A stretch of 64,000 nt of DNA from Gemmatimonadota bacterium (GTDB lineage: Bacteria > Gemmatimonadota > Gemmatimonadetes > Longimicrobiales > Gaopeijiaceae): NCBI GenBank assembly GCA_029262115.1, contig JAJCZZ010000082.1:124001-188000 (forward strand). Reading direction: 5' to 3'. The notes under the pieces are model-generated. The model ran no database searches. It worked only from the letters and a program-made list of their open reading frames with translations, and was not told the DNA's origin. This document shows positions 45,476 through 53,181 of the stretch, in pieces (position 1 is the stretch's first letter; the number at the start of each line of letters is the position of its first letter). A program made the position numbers and the translations under genes.

Positions 45476-47608
45476 TCAGGCGCCCACGCTTCCCGGCGCC
45501 CCACTGCCGCGACCGCGCGACACCCAGTTCGACAGGAGGGTCTCGCCGGCCAGGAGAAGGAACGCCGCCACCAGTAGATACCGCCACAGGGACTGTCTTC
45601 GTTCCTGATCCTCGCGTCGGAGCACGGTTCCATCCGTAAAGCCCGGCCCGCCCCCGTCCGTTCCGGGCACCCCCACGATCTGAGCTACAAGCTCGTCCGG
45701 TTCCATCGGCGTCAGATTCGATTCGGCCAGGTCGACGTTGACCGCGATGACGAACGGGCGGTCCGGATCGGAGCCCGGAGGGCGAACGGTGTAGAACCCG
45801 CGTTCGTCCAAAGGGAGATAGCGCGGTCCCATGTCGCCCGCGGGCAGTGGGAACGTCCCTCCCGACGGCGTCAAAGCAATCGCGTCCTCGCCCCCGGTGA
45901 GCCCAGCCGCTTCAGGCGAGATCAGGCCAGCGGTCTCGAGGGCACGGCTGTCGGCCAGATCGAGAACCTGTCCCGCTTCGAACCACTGAAGCTGGTCGGA
46001 CCGCCCGCTCGAGTACTCCGTAAGGCGATGCACGAAAGGGAGATACACGGGCTGAAGAGCCAGATCGTTCCAGTAGCTGTCCAACGTCGAGGTCCACACC
46101 ATCACGGATCCCCGCCCGAGCCTCCGCTCGACCAGCGCGACAGAGCCGTCATCGAAGCGCGCCAGCACGTCGGCCGAGTCGGTCGGAGTGAACGCCCGGG
46201 TCCGGAAGAAACGCGCGCCGGTGAAGTCGCCCGTACGGGGCCCTGAGAACGCCTCGAAAATGGGATGGGCATATTCGAGGAAGCCGAGGCGCCCGCCCCG
46301 TCCGTCCGTCCGATCGCCTGCCGCGCCGAGGGACCCGGGCAGTACATCGGCCGCGGACGCCGGCCATGAGGCGGACGGTCCGGCGAGAAGCAGAACGCCG
46401 CCGCCCCCTTCGACGAACGTCCGTAGCCGGTTGGCCGAAGCCCCATTGAGACGGGTATCGTTCAGGATGACGACCGACGTTCCGTCCAGGTCGGAGTCCC
46501 GGACGAGGTCCTGACGCCGGACGGACACGTCGAAGCGGCCCTCTTCCGAGATGCCCAGCGCGCGTTCCAGATACAGGCTCGCATCTCGCTCGGCACGGCC
46601 GCCCTGGATGATCAGGAGCCCGAGCGCGCTCCCCGGTGACAGGACGAAGTGGCGCGCATCGTCGGCCTCGAGACGGTCGGCCGGGAGTCGCACCGAGCCG
46701 GGCGTGTGGGGGCGAGACAGCGTAAACGGCTGGAAGACGACGGTCTGCACGCCGTCCGGCGCCACGGTGACCTCCCGGCTCTGGATCTCCTGGCCGTCGA
46801 GCACCAGCGTGACCGGCACCGTCACAGGCTCGGATCCGCCCTGGCGGACCACTCGTACCGAAGGCGTCACGCGATCGCGTCCACCAGCGGACTGCCGGTT
46901 CAACGACACGTCGGCGAGTTGAAGGTTGTCCGGGAGGGCGGTCGCCATGTTCAACGGTGTCACAACGGTGCCGGTGGGCAGCCGAACGCCCTCGTCACCA
47001 CTCCAACCGGTTCGTTGGAAATCGCTGATCAGGAGGACCTCGCCCCCCGGCAGTTCGGACTCCTCCAGAATGGTCTGGGCCACCTTGAGCGCGGGCCCGA
47101 AGCGCGTGGTGCCCGAGCCGACCCGCGCCGTGTCGAGCGCGCCACGGAGGCGGAGGCGGTCGGACGTCGACCGCGCCACGACGCGAGCGCCCTGGCCGAA
47201 GAGCACCAGCGAGGCCCGGTCCAGCGGCCCGAGACCGTCGAAGGCCACCCGGGCCGCGTCGAGTCCCCGCTCGAACTGATCGCCCACCCCCATCGAGTAG
47301 GACCGATCGAGGAGCACGACCACCTCCCGCGGGCCGCGCGACGACGCCAACGCACTGTCCGAGTCGTCCACGAACGGGCGAGCGAACGCCAGTGCGAGCA
47401 GGCCGAGCGCCAGGGCTCTCAGGGCCAGCAGGAACCAGTGCTGTACACGACGCCGACGCTGTTCCTGGAAGGGGATCTTCCGCAGGAACATCAGCGACGG
47501 GAACGCGACCACGTTCTTGCGTTGGCGCCGGGTCAGGTGGACCACGATGGGTACCACGATCCCCGCGATGCCCAGGAGGAACAGCGGGACCAGAAAGGAC
47601 AGACTCAT
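45476..47608 (-). CDS. BatA-like membrane protein with vWA domain
   Basis: 710 residues. The N-terminal BatA segment (LSFLVPLFLLGIAGIVVPIV, HLTRRQRKNVVAFPSLMFLR) has two membrane helices and is followed by a vWA domain with MIDAS motif LLDRSYSMG and LISDFQRTG. A long periplasmic region (about 230-680) includes a glutamine-amidotransferase-like fold (LLIIQGGRAERD, LRTFVEGGGGVLLLAGPS). A C-terminal membrane helix (LWRYLLVAAFLLLAGETLLS) closes it. vWA/MIDAS proteins bind divalent metal and partner with MoxR ATPases. Its ATG overlaps the stop of DUF58 (ATGA). Confidence 0.88.
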   Translation of the reverse strand: MSLSFLVPLFLLGIAGIVVPIVVHLTRRQRKNVVAFPSLMFLRKIPFQEQRRRRVQHWFLLALRALALGLLALAFARPFVDDSDSALASSRGPREVVVLLDRSYSMGVGDQFERGLDAARVAFDGLGPLDRASLVLFGQGARVVARSTSDRLRLRGALDTARVGSGTTRFGPALKVAQTILEESELPGGEVLLISDFQRTGWSGDEGVRLPTGTVVTPLNMATALPDNLQLADVSLNRQSAGGRDRVTPSVRVVRQGGSEPVTVPVTLVLDGQEIQSREVTVAPDGVQTVVFQPFTLSRPHTPGSVRLPADRLEADDARHFVLSPGSALGLLIIQGGRAERDASLYLERALGISEEGRFDVSVRRQDLVRDSDLDGTSVVILNDTRLNGASANRLRTFVEGGGGVLLLAGPSASWPASAADVLPGSLGAAGDRTDGRGGRLGFLEYAHPIFEAFSGPRTGDFTGARFFRTRAFTPTDSADVLARFDDGSVALVERRLGRGSVMVWTSTLDSYWNDLALQPVYLPFVHRLTEYSSGRSDQLQWFEAGQVLDLADSRALETAGLISPEAAGLTGGEDAIALTPSGGTFPLPAGDMGPRYLPLDERGFYTVRPPGSDPDRPFVIAVNVDLAESNLTPMEPDELVAQIVGVPGTDGGGPGFTDGTVLRREDQERRQSLWRYLLVAAFLLLAGETLLSNWVSRGRGSGAPGSVGA

Positions 47609-48528
47609 CGCTTACGCGCCAGTCGCTCGCGCACCGTCAGATACTGAAAGAGCGCCAGGTCGAGGGGCTTGGACGTATCCAGAAGTGTGTAGTCGATCCG
47701 CTGCGCCGTGAATCGCTCGCGCAGCTCCGCCGTATGCTCGCCGACCATGCGCGTATAATCAGCTCGCAGCTTGCCCGGAATGACTGGAATCTGCTCGCCG
47801 GTTTCCAGGTCCTCGAAGCCGGACGCGTCCTCGAAGGGAAACTCGAGCTCGGTCGGGTCGAGGACGTGGAACACCATTACGTCGTGACCTCGAGCGCGCA
47901 GAAGGCCCACGGCCGAGAGTACGGCGTCCGGGCCCTCGTAGAAGTCGGAGATGAGAACCAGAATGCCTTTCCGTCCCAGGTGCTCCGTGATCTGCAGGAG
48001 CGGAGCGGTCAAAGAACCCGGCCGACCGGCCTCCGCGCGAGCAATGAGGTGGAGTACCGTATCGAAGTGCTTCATCGACGGCGGTACGTACTCGACGATT
48101 TCGTGGTCGAAGGTCACCAAGCCAACCCGGTCGCGCTGCCGGTTCGAAAAGAACGCGAGGCACGCCGCAAGATAGCGCGCGTAGTCGAGCTTCGTGACCT
48201 CGTGGCTGCCGTAGCTCATGGATCGGGACACATCCAGGAGCACCGCGAAGTTCGAATTGGTCTCGGCCTCGAACAGCTTGATGTAGTGCCGATCCGTACG
48301 GGCGAAGAGCCGCCAGTCCATGCGTCGGATGTCGTCGCCCGGCATGTAGGGGCGGTGCTCCGCGAAGTCGAGGCTGAATCCGAGGTAGGGAGACCGATGC
48401 AACCCGTTCAGGAACCCGTCCACGACCGTGCGAGCAAGGAGTTCGAGGTTGTCGATCCGCGCCAGGACCGAGGGGTCGAGAAATTGCGCTCCGGACGCGG
48501 TCGACCGGGCTCGCGAATAGGAAGGCAA
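47605..48528 (-). CDS. DUF58 vWA-like protein
   Basis: 307 residues; TTG start with AGGGA upstream. DUF58 core: FAEHRPYMPGDDIRRMDWRL, ARTDRHYIKLFEAETN, MIDAS-type LLDVSRSMSYGS, then GILVLISDFYEGPDAVLSAV. DUF58 proteins are constant partners of MoxR AAA ATPases, probably as adaptors. It lies nine bases after the MoxR stop and overlaps the next gene, forming MoxR-DUF58-BatA. Confidence 0.92.
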   Translation of the reverse strand: MPSYSRARSTASGAQFLDPSVLARIDNLELLARTVVDGFLNGLHRSPYLGFSLDFAEHRPYMPGDDIRRMDWRLFARTDRHYIKLFEAETNSNFAVLLDVSRSMSYGSHEVTKLDYARYLAACLAFFSNRQRDRVGLVTFDHEIVEYVPPSMKHFDTVLHLIARAEAGRPGSLTAPLLQITEHLGRKGILVLISDFYEGPDAVLSAVGLLRARGHDVMVFHVLDPTELEFPFEDASGFEDLETGEQIPVIPGKLRADYTRMVGEHTAELRERFTAQRIDYTLLDTSKPLDLALFQYLTVRERLARKR

Positions 48529-48537
48529 GAGTCGTCC

Positions 48538-49575
48538 CTACATCCCGGATGAAGGGACCGGGACTTCCCCCAGGAGGAGATCGACGATCTCGCCGGAGGT
48601 CCGTCCCTCGGACTCGGCATGGAAGTTGGTCAACACCCGGTGGCGGAGCACCGGATGGGCCAGCGCCCGGATGTCCTCGAACGACACGTGGTACCGCCCC
48701 GACGTGATCGCCTTCGCCTTGGCGCCCAGGACCAGATACTGCGCTGCCCGCACGGACGCGCCGTACGCGATCCACTTCTTGACGAAGTCGGGTGACGTTC
48801 CGTTGGGCGATGGGCGGCTGGCCCGCACCAACTGAACCGCATACTTGAGCACCGCCTCGGACACCGGAACGCGGCGCACCAGCTTCTGGAAGGCCACGAG
48901 GTCGGGTCCGGTGATCGCGTGTCCGAACTCTGGATCGAGATTGCCGGTGGTGGTCCGTACAACCTCCATCTCCTCGTCTTCCGAGAGGTGCTCGATGACG
49001 ATCTCGAACATGAACCGGTCGAGCTGTGCCTCGGGGAGTGGGTACGTCCCCTCCAACTCGATCGGGTTCTGCGTCGCGAACACGTAGAACGGCTCCTCGA
49101 GGGTGTATGTGCGGCCCTGGACGGTCACCCGGTGCTCCTGCATCGCCTCGAGAAGCGCCGCCTGCGTCTTCGGCGGCGTCCGGTTGATCTCGTCGGCCAG
49201 GACGATGTTGCTGAACACCGGACCGGGCGCGAAGACCATCTCGCGGCGCCCGGTCTCCGCGTCCTCCTGGATGATGTCGGTACCCGTGATGTCCGACGGC
49301 ATCAGGTCCGGCGTGAACTGGATGCGTGAGAACCGGAGGTCAAGTACCTGGGCCACCGTATGGATCAGGAGCGTTTTGGCCAGGCCCGGCACGCCCATCA
49401 AGAGAGAGTTGCCGCCGACGAAGAGTGTCAGGAGCACCTGCTCGATGACCTCCTCCTGACCCACGATGAGCTTTCGCAACTCGGAGATCACCTGCAGACG
49501 CCCCGACTTCATCCGGTCGGCCAGCGCCACATCGTCCTCTCCCTCCAGATGAACTTCCCCGATCACATCAGACAA
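48538..49575 (-). CDS. MoxR-family AAA+ ATPase
   Basis: 345 residues. A TTG start is chosen because GGAG lies about 8 bases upstream. Walker A is GVPGLAKT, Walker B VLADEINRTPP, sensor 1 FATQNPIELEGTYPLPEAQL, and the C-terminal lid domain runs from about 225. MoxR ATPases act as chaperones with vWA proteins to mature or remodel other proteins at the envelope. In conserved clusters of this kind the upstream gene is usually close; here 2.7 kb of lower-GC island DNA separates it from the DUF4159 gene, so it probably now depends on a promoter in or near the island. Confidence 0.95.
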   Translation of the reverse strand: MSDVIGEVHLEGEDDVALADRMKSGRLQVISELRKLIVGQEEVIEQVLLTLFVGGNSLLMGVPGLAKTLLIHTVAQVLDLRFSRIQFTPDLMPSDITGTDIIQEDAETGRREMVFAPGPVFSNIVLADEINRTPPKTQAALLEAMQEHRVTVQGRTYTLEEPFYVFATQNPIELEGTYPLPEAQLDRFMFEIVIEHLSEDEEMEVVRTTTGNLDPEFGHAITGPDLVAFQKLVRRVPVSEAVLKYAVQLVRASRPSPNGTSPDFVKKWIAYGASVRAAQYLVLGAKAKAITSGRYHVSFEDIRALAHPVLRHRVLTNFHAESEGRTSGEIVDLLLGEVPVPSSGM

Positions 49576-49640
49576 AGCATTTCTCCGTAAGTGCGAAGCA
49601 AATTCTCGATGTACGACCGCCCGCGGAACGCGGGCACTTC

Positions 49641-49790
49641 TGGACGATCCCTACACGTTGGACGCGATTGGCGGCGAAGCCGTCGAGCAGCGGATGTTGT
49701 GAACGTTTCAAGGGTGCCGGGACGGCTCGCTTGAGAGCCGTGCCCGTCGCAGTGGCGACGCGAACGAAGCGGTAACTGTTTGTTGAACGG
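49641..49790 (-). repeat. Cassette-like repeat B after the PIN module
   Basis: Two parts. 49641-49705 is a third, diverged copy of the direct-repeat unit found at 51.94-52.17 kb (shared core GGCGGCGAAGCC). It runs into an imperfect hairpin (49706-49790) with stem CGGGACGGCTC and GAGCCGTGCCCG. The hairpin ends in GTTGAAC (49782-49788), which fits the integron core-site pattern GTTRRRY. The region 49576-49858 holds nothing else recognised. It lies about 70 bases after the PIN stop, the place an attC site would occupy. Confidence 0.5.
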
Positions 49791-49858
49791 CGTTGCATCC
49801 ACCATGTAGTGCCCCCCTTCGACTTGACCATGCGACCAATTTGGTAGATGCCTCTGCC

Positions 49859-50323
49859 CTAAGCTGAGAAGCGCAGGTGGTTGTAGTTCTCCGCTGATCC
49901 GCCCCGCCGAGTAACTTCGAGGTAAAGGGCCACATCGGTGGTCAGCAGGGTCACACCTTCCGCAGCTAGCGTTGCAAGGGCCGCGTCGGTGAGGCCGAGT
50001 CGGACAAACGAGCTGTCATTGAGCGCCGCATGCGTGTCCACATCTTGTTCGTCGAGGCGATCCACTGCCAAGATGCGTAAGGCTGCGAAGACCTTCTCAC
50101 GGGTCTCGCCGTAGAGCGCCCCTGCGAGGTTGCTGACCTCTACGAGCACATGAATCGTCGTGACGAGTTCCCGACTCCGACCGATGATCTCTAAGACTAG
50201 GTCGTAGTCGTGCACGGTGAACATCTGAGTGCGCTTGTAGCGTCCGATCAGGGCCCGATTCGTTGTCCCTACAACGAGCAGGAGAAGCAGGTTCGCGTCC
50301 AAGCAGAGCGAGACGGATTCAGG
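49859..50323 (-). CDS. PIN-domain protein (putative RNase)
   Basis: 154 residues from ATG 50323, which overlaps the upstream stop by five bases. The acidic residues expected for a PIN ribonuclease are present: Asp in SLCLDANLLLLLV, Glu in LVEVSNLAG, Asp in GLTDAALATLA and Asp in LLTTDVALYLEV. PIN proteins cut single-stranded RNA with Mg(II) or Mn(II), and many are toxins of toxin-antitoxin pairs. The coupled upstream gene is not a classical antitoxin but a PepSY-like small protein that I recall from other PIN neighbourhoods. Base composition is visibly less GC-rich than the flanking operon, indicating transfer. Confidence 0.8.
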   Translation of the reverse strand, partial: PESVSLCLDANLLLLLVVGTTNRALIGRYKRTQMFTVHDYDLVLEIIGRSRELVTTIHVLVEVSNLAGALYGETREKVFAALRILAVDRLDEQDVDTHAALNDSSFVRLGLTDAALATLAAEGVTLLTTDVALYLEVTRRGGSAENYNHLRFSA

Positions 50324-50603
50324 CATGCTCAACGCCGAACTCACGAATCTTCATCGAGAGCACCTCACCTGTCTCCCGCTCGACACTGAAGACCTTGAAG
50401 GTGCGCTTCCCCGCACCGGGTCCGAGAGAGACAAGGAAGGCGTTTTGCCGATCGGGATCGACCCAGCTTAGGGTGACAAGCCAGAGCCTTCCATCGTCGG
50501 ATAGCTCTATCTCCTCGAGAAGTGGGTCCTTTACACGACCGTCCGGATAGGCTTCCGCGGCAAAGGTCGTCGCCGAAATCACAGCCGACTCAATATCAGT
50601 CAT
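50319..50603 (-). CDS. Small protein coupled to PIN (PepSY-like, possible antitoxin)
   Basis: 94 residues from ATG 50603, chosen for a GGAG about 8 bases upstream (MTDIESAVISATTFAAEAYP). The fold pattern is helix then strands: LLEEIELSDDGRLWLVTLSW, then KRTFKVFSVERETGEVLSMK. This resembles a single PepSY-like unit: a helix and two-strand hairpin with conserved G-E-V-L. It has no DNA-binding motif. Its stop overlaps the PIN start, so the two are made together. Function is unknown; neutralising the PIN protein is the obvious guess. Confidence 0.7.
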   Translation of the reverse strand: MTDIESAVISATTFAAEAYPDGRVKDPLLEEIELSDDGRLWLVTLSWVDPDRQNAFLVSLGPGAGKRTFKVFSVERETGEVLSMKIREFGVEHA

Positions 50604-50694
50604 CTTTCGCTCCAGCCCACCATTCAGGAAGAGAGACACCCACTACGAATCTTCATCTCGACACGCCTCATTCGCGACTATTACTTCACGCTCC

Positions 50695-51008
50695 CTAGAA
50701 GGCTGTTGAAGAAGTACAACGGGCCGCGTTACTCGCGCCGAGGGTGTCAGCTTCAAGGCGGGGTGACGAAAGCGATGCCATAGCATCGGTGAGGCGCCCC
50801 AACGCAGAAGATGGCCTCTCGCCGCAGTAACCCGGGGCACCGTCACCGAAGGTGATGGTCGCGCAGGGGGGTTGCGGACTCATACGTCGTCTCTCCTCCT
50901 CACCGTAGCTATGGCTACGATTCGTCGTTGTTCCTGGTCTGAGCACTCGCAAGACCCGGGTACCCCCTGGGTGGCGCGGCCCACTGTACTTTTTCAACAG
51001 CCTTCTAG
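50695..51008. mobile_element. 314-bp MITE-like element with 38-bp inverted repeats
   Basis: The left end (50695-50732) begins CTAGAAGGCTGTTGAA; the right end (50971-51008) is its inverted repeat with 33 of 38 matches, all five mismatches being transitions. Both ends carry CTAG, a possible 4-bp target duplication or part of the repeat. The 238-bp interior encodes no recognisable transposase, so the element must be mobilised in trans. It sits between the PIN module and the secreted unknown gene of the island. Confidence 0.75.
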
Positions 51009-51849
51009 CCAATGCCTCGTAACGTTTAAGGTGGCCGATGCGGCTCGCGACGCGAGCCGGGTTCAGCGGAGCGACCAACGGGAGCGAAGCCGGCCACCGT
51101 GTGTTTAGCTGAAGTGACTTGCGTGGCGGCGAGGCAGTATGCCGGAAATCCTCCGAAAGACCGCCCAGGGAGGTACGTTGAGAGTCAAGGCCACCGCATT
51201 CTCGACTCACCGTCCCCTCGAAGATGACCCTATCAGAAACGATGCCGCCTGACGAACCGACTTCGGCAAGTCGCGTCACCAGAACGACGGAGCACGGCGT
51301 GGCGGTCCGGGCGATGGGAGCCATCTCAAGCACGAACTCTCGACCGGTGTCACTCCTCAGAAGAAGAAGGCGGGCGACTCGGAGGTCACCACGGGCGGGG
51401 CTTCCTTTCGCCAGGTTCCCAGGAAGTGCCGCCCCGCCGAACTCGGCCGGGATCTGGCCCTCGGCGCCGTACTCTTCGCGAGTGTACTCGGTCGGTCGCA
51501 TCTCGCCATCAAGCTTCACCGTGTAGACGGCGTGAAAAGACGCAAGACGAACCTCGTTGTCCCCGCAGAGGAGCCCATGCACCTGGAAGTTCGGGAGCTC
51601 CAGTGCGAACGGCTCCCCGAGGATCTGACCCGCCCGCAGCGGCACAATGTACAGCCGGTGCGACTCTGGCGAAGGGGCGGCCAGGCCAAACTGATACGCC
51701 AGGTACTCTGAGCCAATGCAGTAGTAGCCATCGCTGTCTGCATGAACTGCCATCGGACTGATCACGTTACCGAATAGTGTGACTCCAAGGACGAGGGCCA
51801 ATCGAGATGCGGACGACAACCGGCACCCCCTGTAGAACCAGCGCCTCAT
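50695..51849 (-). CDS. Secreted protein of unknown function, C terminus extended by repeat and MITE
   Basis: 384 residues as an open frame from ATG 51849. A signal peptide (to about AVHA, residue 37) is followed by DSDGYYCIGSEYLAYQFGLA, SHRLYIVPLRAGQILGEPFA, ELPNFQVHGLLCGDNEVRLA and a Cys-containing C-terminal region to about residue 240. I recall similar secreted proteins but no assigned family. From about 245 the frame runs through a palindromic repeat (to about 279) and from about 281 through the MITE-like element, ending at the TAG inside its terminal CTAG. The last 140 residues are thus probably not ancestral. Composition is lower in GC than its neighbours. Confidence 0.55.
   Translation of the reverse strand: MRRWFYRGCRLSSASRLALVLGVTLFGNVISPMAVHADSDGYYCIGSEYLAYQFGLAAPSPESHRLYIVPLRAGQILGEPFALELPNFQVHGLLCGDNEVRLASFHAVYTVKLDGEMRPTEYTREEYGAEGQIPAEFGGAALPGNLAKGSPARGDLRVARLLLLRSDTGREFVLEMAPIARTATPCSVVLVTRLAEVGSSGGIVSDRVIFEGTVSRECGGLDSQRTSLGGLSEDFRHTASPPRKSLQLNTRWPASLPLVAPLNPARVASRIGHLKRYEALARRLLKKYSGPRHPGGTRVLRVLRPGTTTNRSHSYGEEERRRMSPQPPCATITFGDGAPGYCGERPSSALGRLTDAMASLSSPRLEADTLGASNAARCTSSTAF
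51013..51115 (-). repeat. Cassette-like palindromic repeat A (attC-like)
   Basis: Outer arms GGTGGCCG and CGGCCACC enclose an inner hairpin CGGCTCGC - GAC - GCGAGCCG and an asymmetric segment. The ends are TAACGTTTAAG on one side and GTTTAGCTG on the other. It shares ACGTTT, CGGCTCGC, GAGCCG and GCGAA-GAAGC blocks, in the same order, with repeat B. Both lie just downstream of a gene on the minus strand. Core sites fit the integron consensus only partly (GTTTAGC against GTTRRRY, 6 of 7). Confidence 0.45.
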
Positions 51850-51940
51850 TGCCACGATACGTGTGGCAGTCACCCGGCTCTCCCATCCCATAAGAAATTG
51901 CAAGTCATTCCAGCTAACTCCTGTTTTCCGAACACAGATC

Positions 51941-52172
51941 GTCGACCGGGCAGCTGATCGAACGCCCCGCAAGAACTGATGGACGATCCGACCATGGTCG
52001 AAGCGACTGGCGGCGAAGCCCGCCGAGCACCAGATGCTGTGAACGCTCCTGCCTCCCGACCGTTGAACGTCGACCGACCTGCTGAGCGAACGCCCCGCAA
52101 GAACTGACGGACCAGCCGACCATGTTGGACGCGACTGGCGGCGAAGCCGCCGAGCACGAAGACGCGTGAACG
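51941..52172. repeat. Two direct repeats of about 104 bp with a 128-bp period
   Basis: Copies 51941-52045 and 52069-52172 share GTCGACCG, CGAACGCCCCGCAAGAACTG, CCGACCATG, GCGACTGGCGGCGAAGCC and GTGAACG, in the same orientation. A partial copy lies at 49641. GTTGAAC (52062-52068) separates the two. Copy 1 contains the 12-bp palindrome CGACCATGGTCG. The repeats lie between the secreted unknown gene and the DUF4159 gene and mark the upstream edge of the island. No protein is recognised in either strand. Confidence 0.75.
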
Positions 52173-52332
52173 TCGACCCGGTCCGGCCCACCGACATGAC
52201 TCGCGCCGTGAGATTTGTCGCGTCCCAAGGCGGACAAGGGGAGTCGAGGGAGACGTAGCCCAGCTACGTCGCACCGAGCGAGTCCGTAGTCCAACGCCGG
52301 GAGGCGGCAAATATCCAAGCGAGTCAAGCGAG
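52173..52332. other. Gap before DUF4159 gene with an 8-bp-arm palindrome
   Basis: Downstream of the DUF4159 stop. GACGTAGC - CCA - GCTACGTC (52252-52270) is a perfect hairpin that could end transcription of the upstream half of the cluster, although no T-run follows on the minus strand. Together with the repeats above it makes a 480-bp stretch (51850-52332) with no gene. Confidence 0.5.
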
Positions 52333-53181
52333 TCAGTGGGTTAGGGAGTATATGATGTAATTGACACCCAGCTTATACGCGTCGTTGGAAAGGTCGATCG
52401 GGTAGTAGCCGCGATCACTGAACTCCCAGTACTCCGCGATGTCGTTGTTGAAGTTGGCGATCATCATGAGCCGCTTGGTGGGGTCGTTGTCTTCGAAGAT
52501 GCCGTAGTAGAGCGGGGGCAAGCCGCGGTACGTCGCCGTGACGAAGCGTTCCGGGTGCTCGATCCGAAAGAACGAGTCGAAGATTTCGTGGCTGCCGTCG
52601 AGCTGAACCAGGTTCGAGCCCGGCAGGACGCGCCGCATCTGGAATTCGAAGTTCCTCCACTCGCCGCGCTGGTCCCGGAAGTCGTCGATGATCAGAAACC
52701 CACCCTTGTTGAGGTAGTCTCCGAGCGCCTCGACCTCTTCGTCGGTCGGATTCCAGAACCCGACCTCCACGATGTAGGCGATCGGAAACTTGAAGAGTTC
52801 CGGATCGTCCACCGCGAGGATGTTGGACGCGTCGACGCGAGGGCCGACGAGCGTCGTTTCATCGAGAATGCGCAGGAAATTCCGTTCGGCGCGCGGATAG
52901 TCATGAGCCCAGGGCGGCTCCCGTCGACCTCCGAAGCCGCCGAACCCCCCTCCGCCGCCGCCCCCTGAGCTGAATCGGAGTCGCACGAACTGGAAGAGCC
53001 CGTCGTACCCAGGGTTGTTGCTCTCGACGCTGGGCGCCTCCCGGCGAAAGCGCAGTTGCGCATCGGACGGCGCCGCCGAAATGGCAAAGCCAGCCACGAC
53101 CGCACAGCCGAGCGCGAGACCGCGACATCGTGGCGTCACGAGAGGTACTCGGAGCCATGCGCCGCCTGCGGGCCGGTTCAT
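52333..53181 (-). CDS. DUF4159 protein, second copy
   Basis: 282 residues. A basic start and hydrophobic segment (LALGCAVVAGFAISAAPSDA, then Q) indicate export. A Gly-rich linker (SSGGGGGGGFGGFGGRREPP) precedes the DUF4159 domain (about 95-282): WAHDYPRAERNFLRILDETT, FPIAYIVEVGFWNPTDEEV, LGDYLNKGGFLIIDDFRDQ, ending LSNDAYKLGVNYIIYSLTH. The fold resembles class I glutamine amidotransferases without a clear nucleophile. DUF4159 proteins accompany MoxR/vWA clusters; their role is unknown. Its ATG overlaps the stop of the TPR-peptidase gene. A paralogue starts the same cluster at 60 kb. Confidence 0.85.
   Translation of the reverse strand: MNRPAGGAWLRVPLVTPRCRGLALGCAVVAGFAISAAPSDAQLRFRREAPSVESNNPGYDGLFQFVRLRFSSGGGGGGGFGGFGGRREPPWAHDYPRAERNFLRILDETTLVGPRVDASNILAVDDPELFKFPIAYIVEVGFWNPTDEEVEALGDYLNKGGFLIIDDFRDQRGEWRNFEFQMRRVLPGSNLVQLDGSHEIFDSFFRIEHPERFVTATYRGLPPLYYGIFEDNDPTKRLMMIANFNNDIAEYWEFSDRGYYPIDLSNDAYKLGVNYIIYSLTH

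Noticed and set aside
52252-52270. Palindrome as a regulator operator
   Set aside because: It lies downstream of a stop codon, not before a gene, and fits an RNA hairpin better; kept only as part of the gap description.
49576-52332. Complete integron with integrase
   Set aside because: No tyrosine recombinase gene or attI was seen in the window; only attC-like repeats support the idea.
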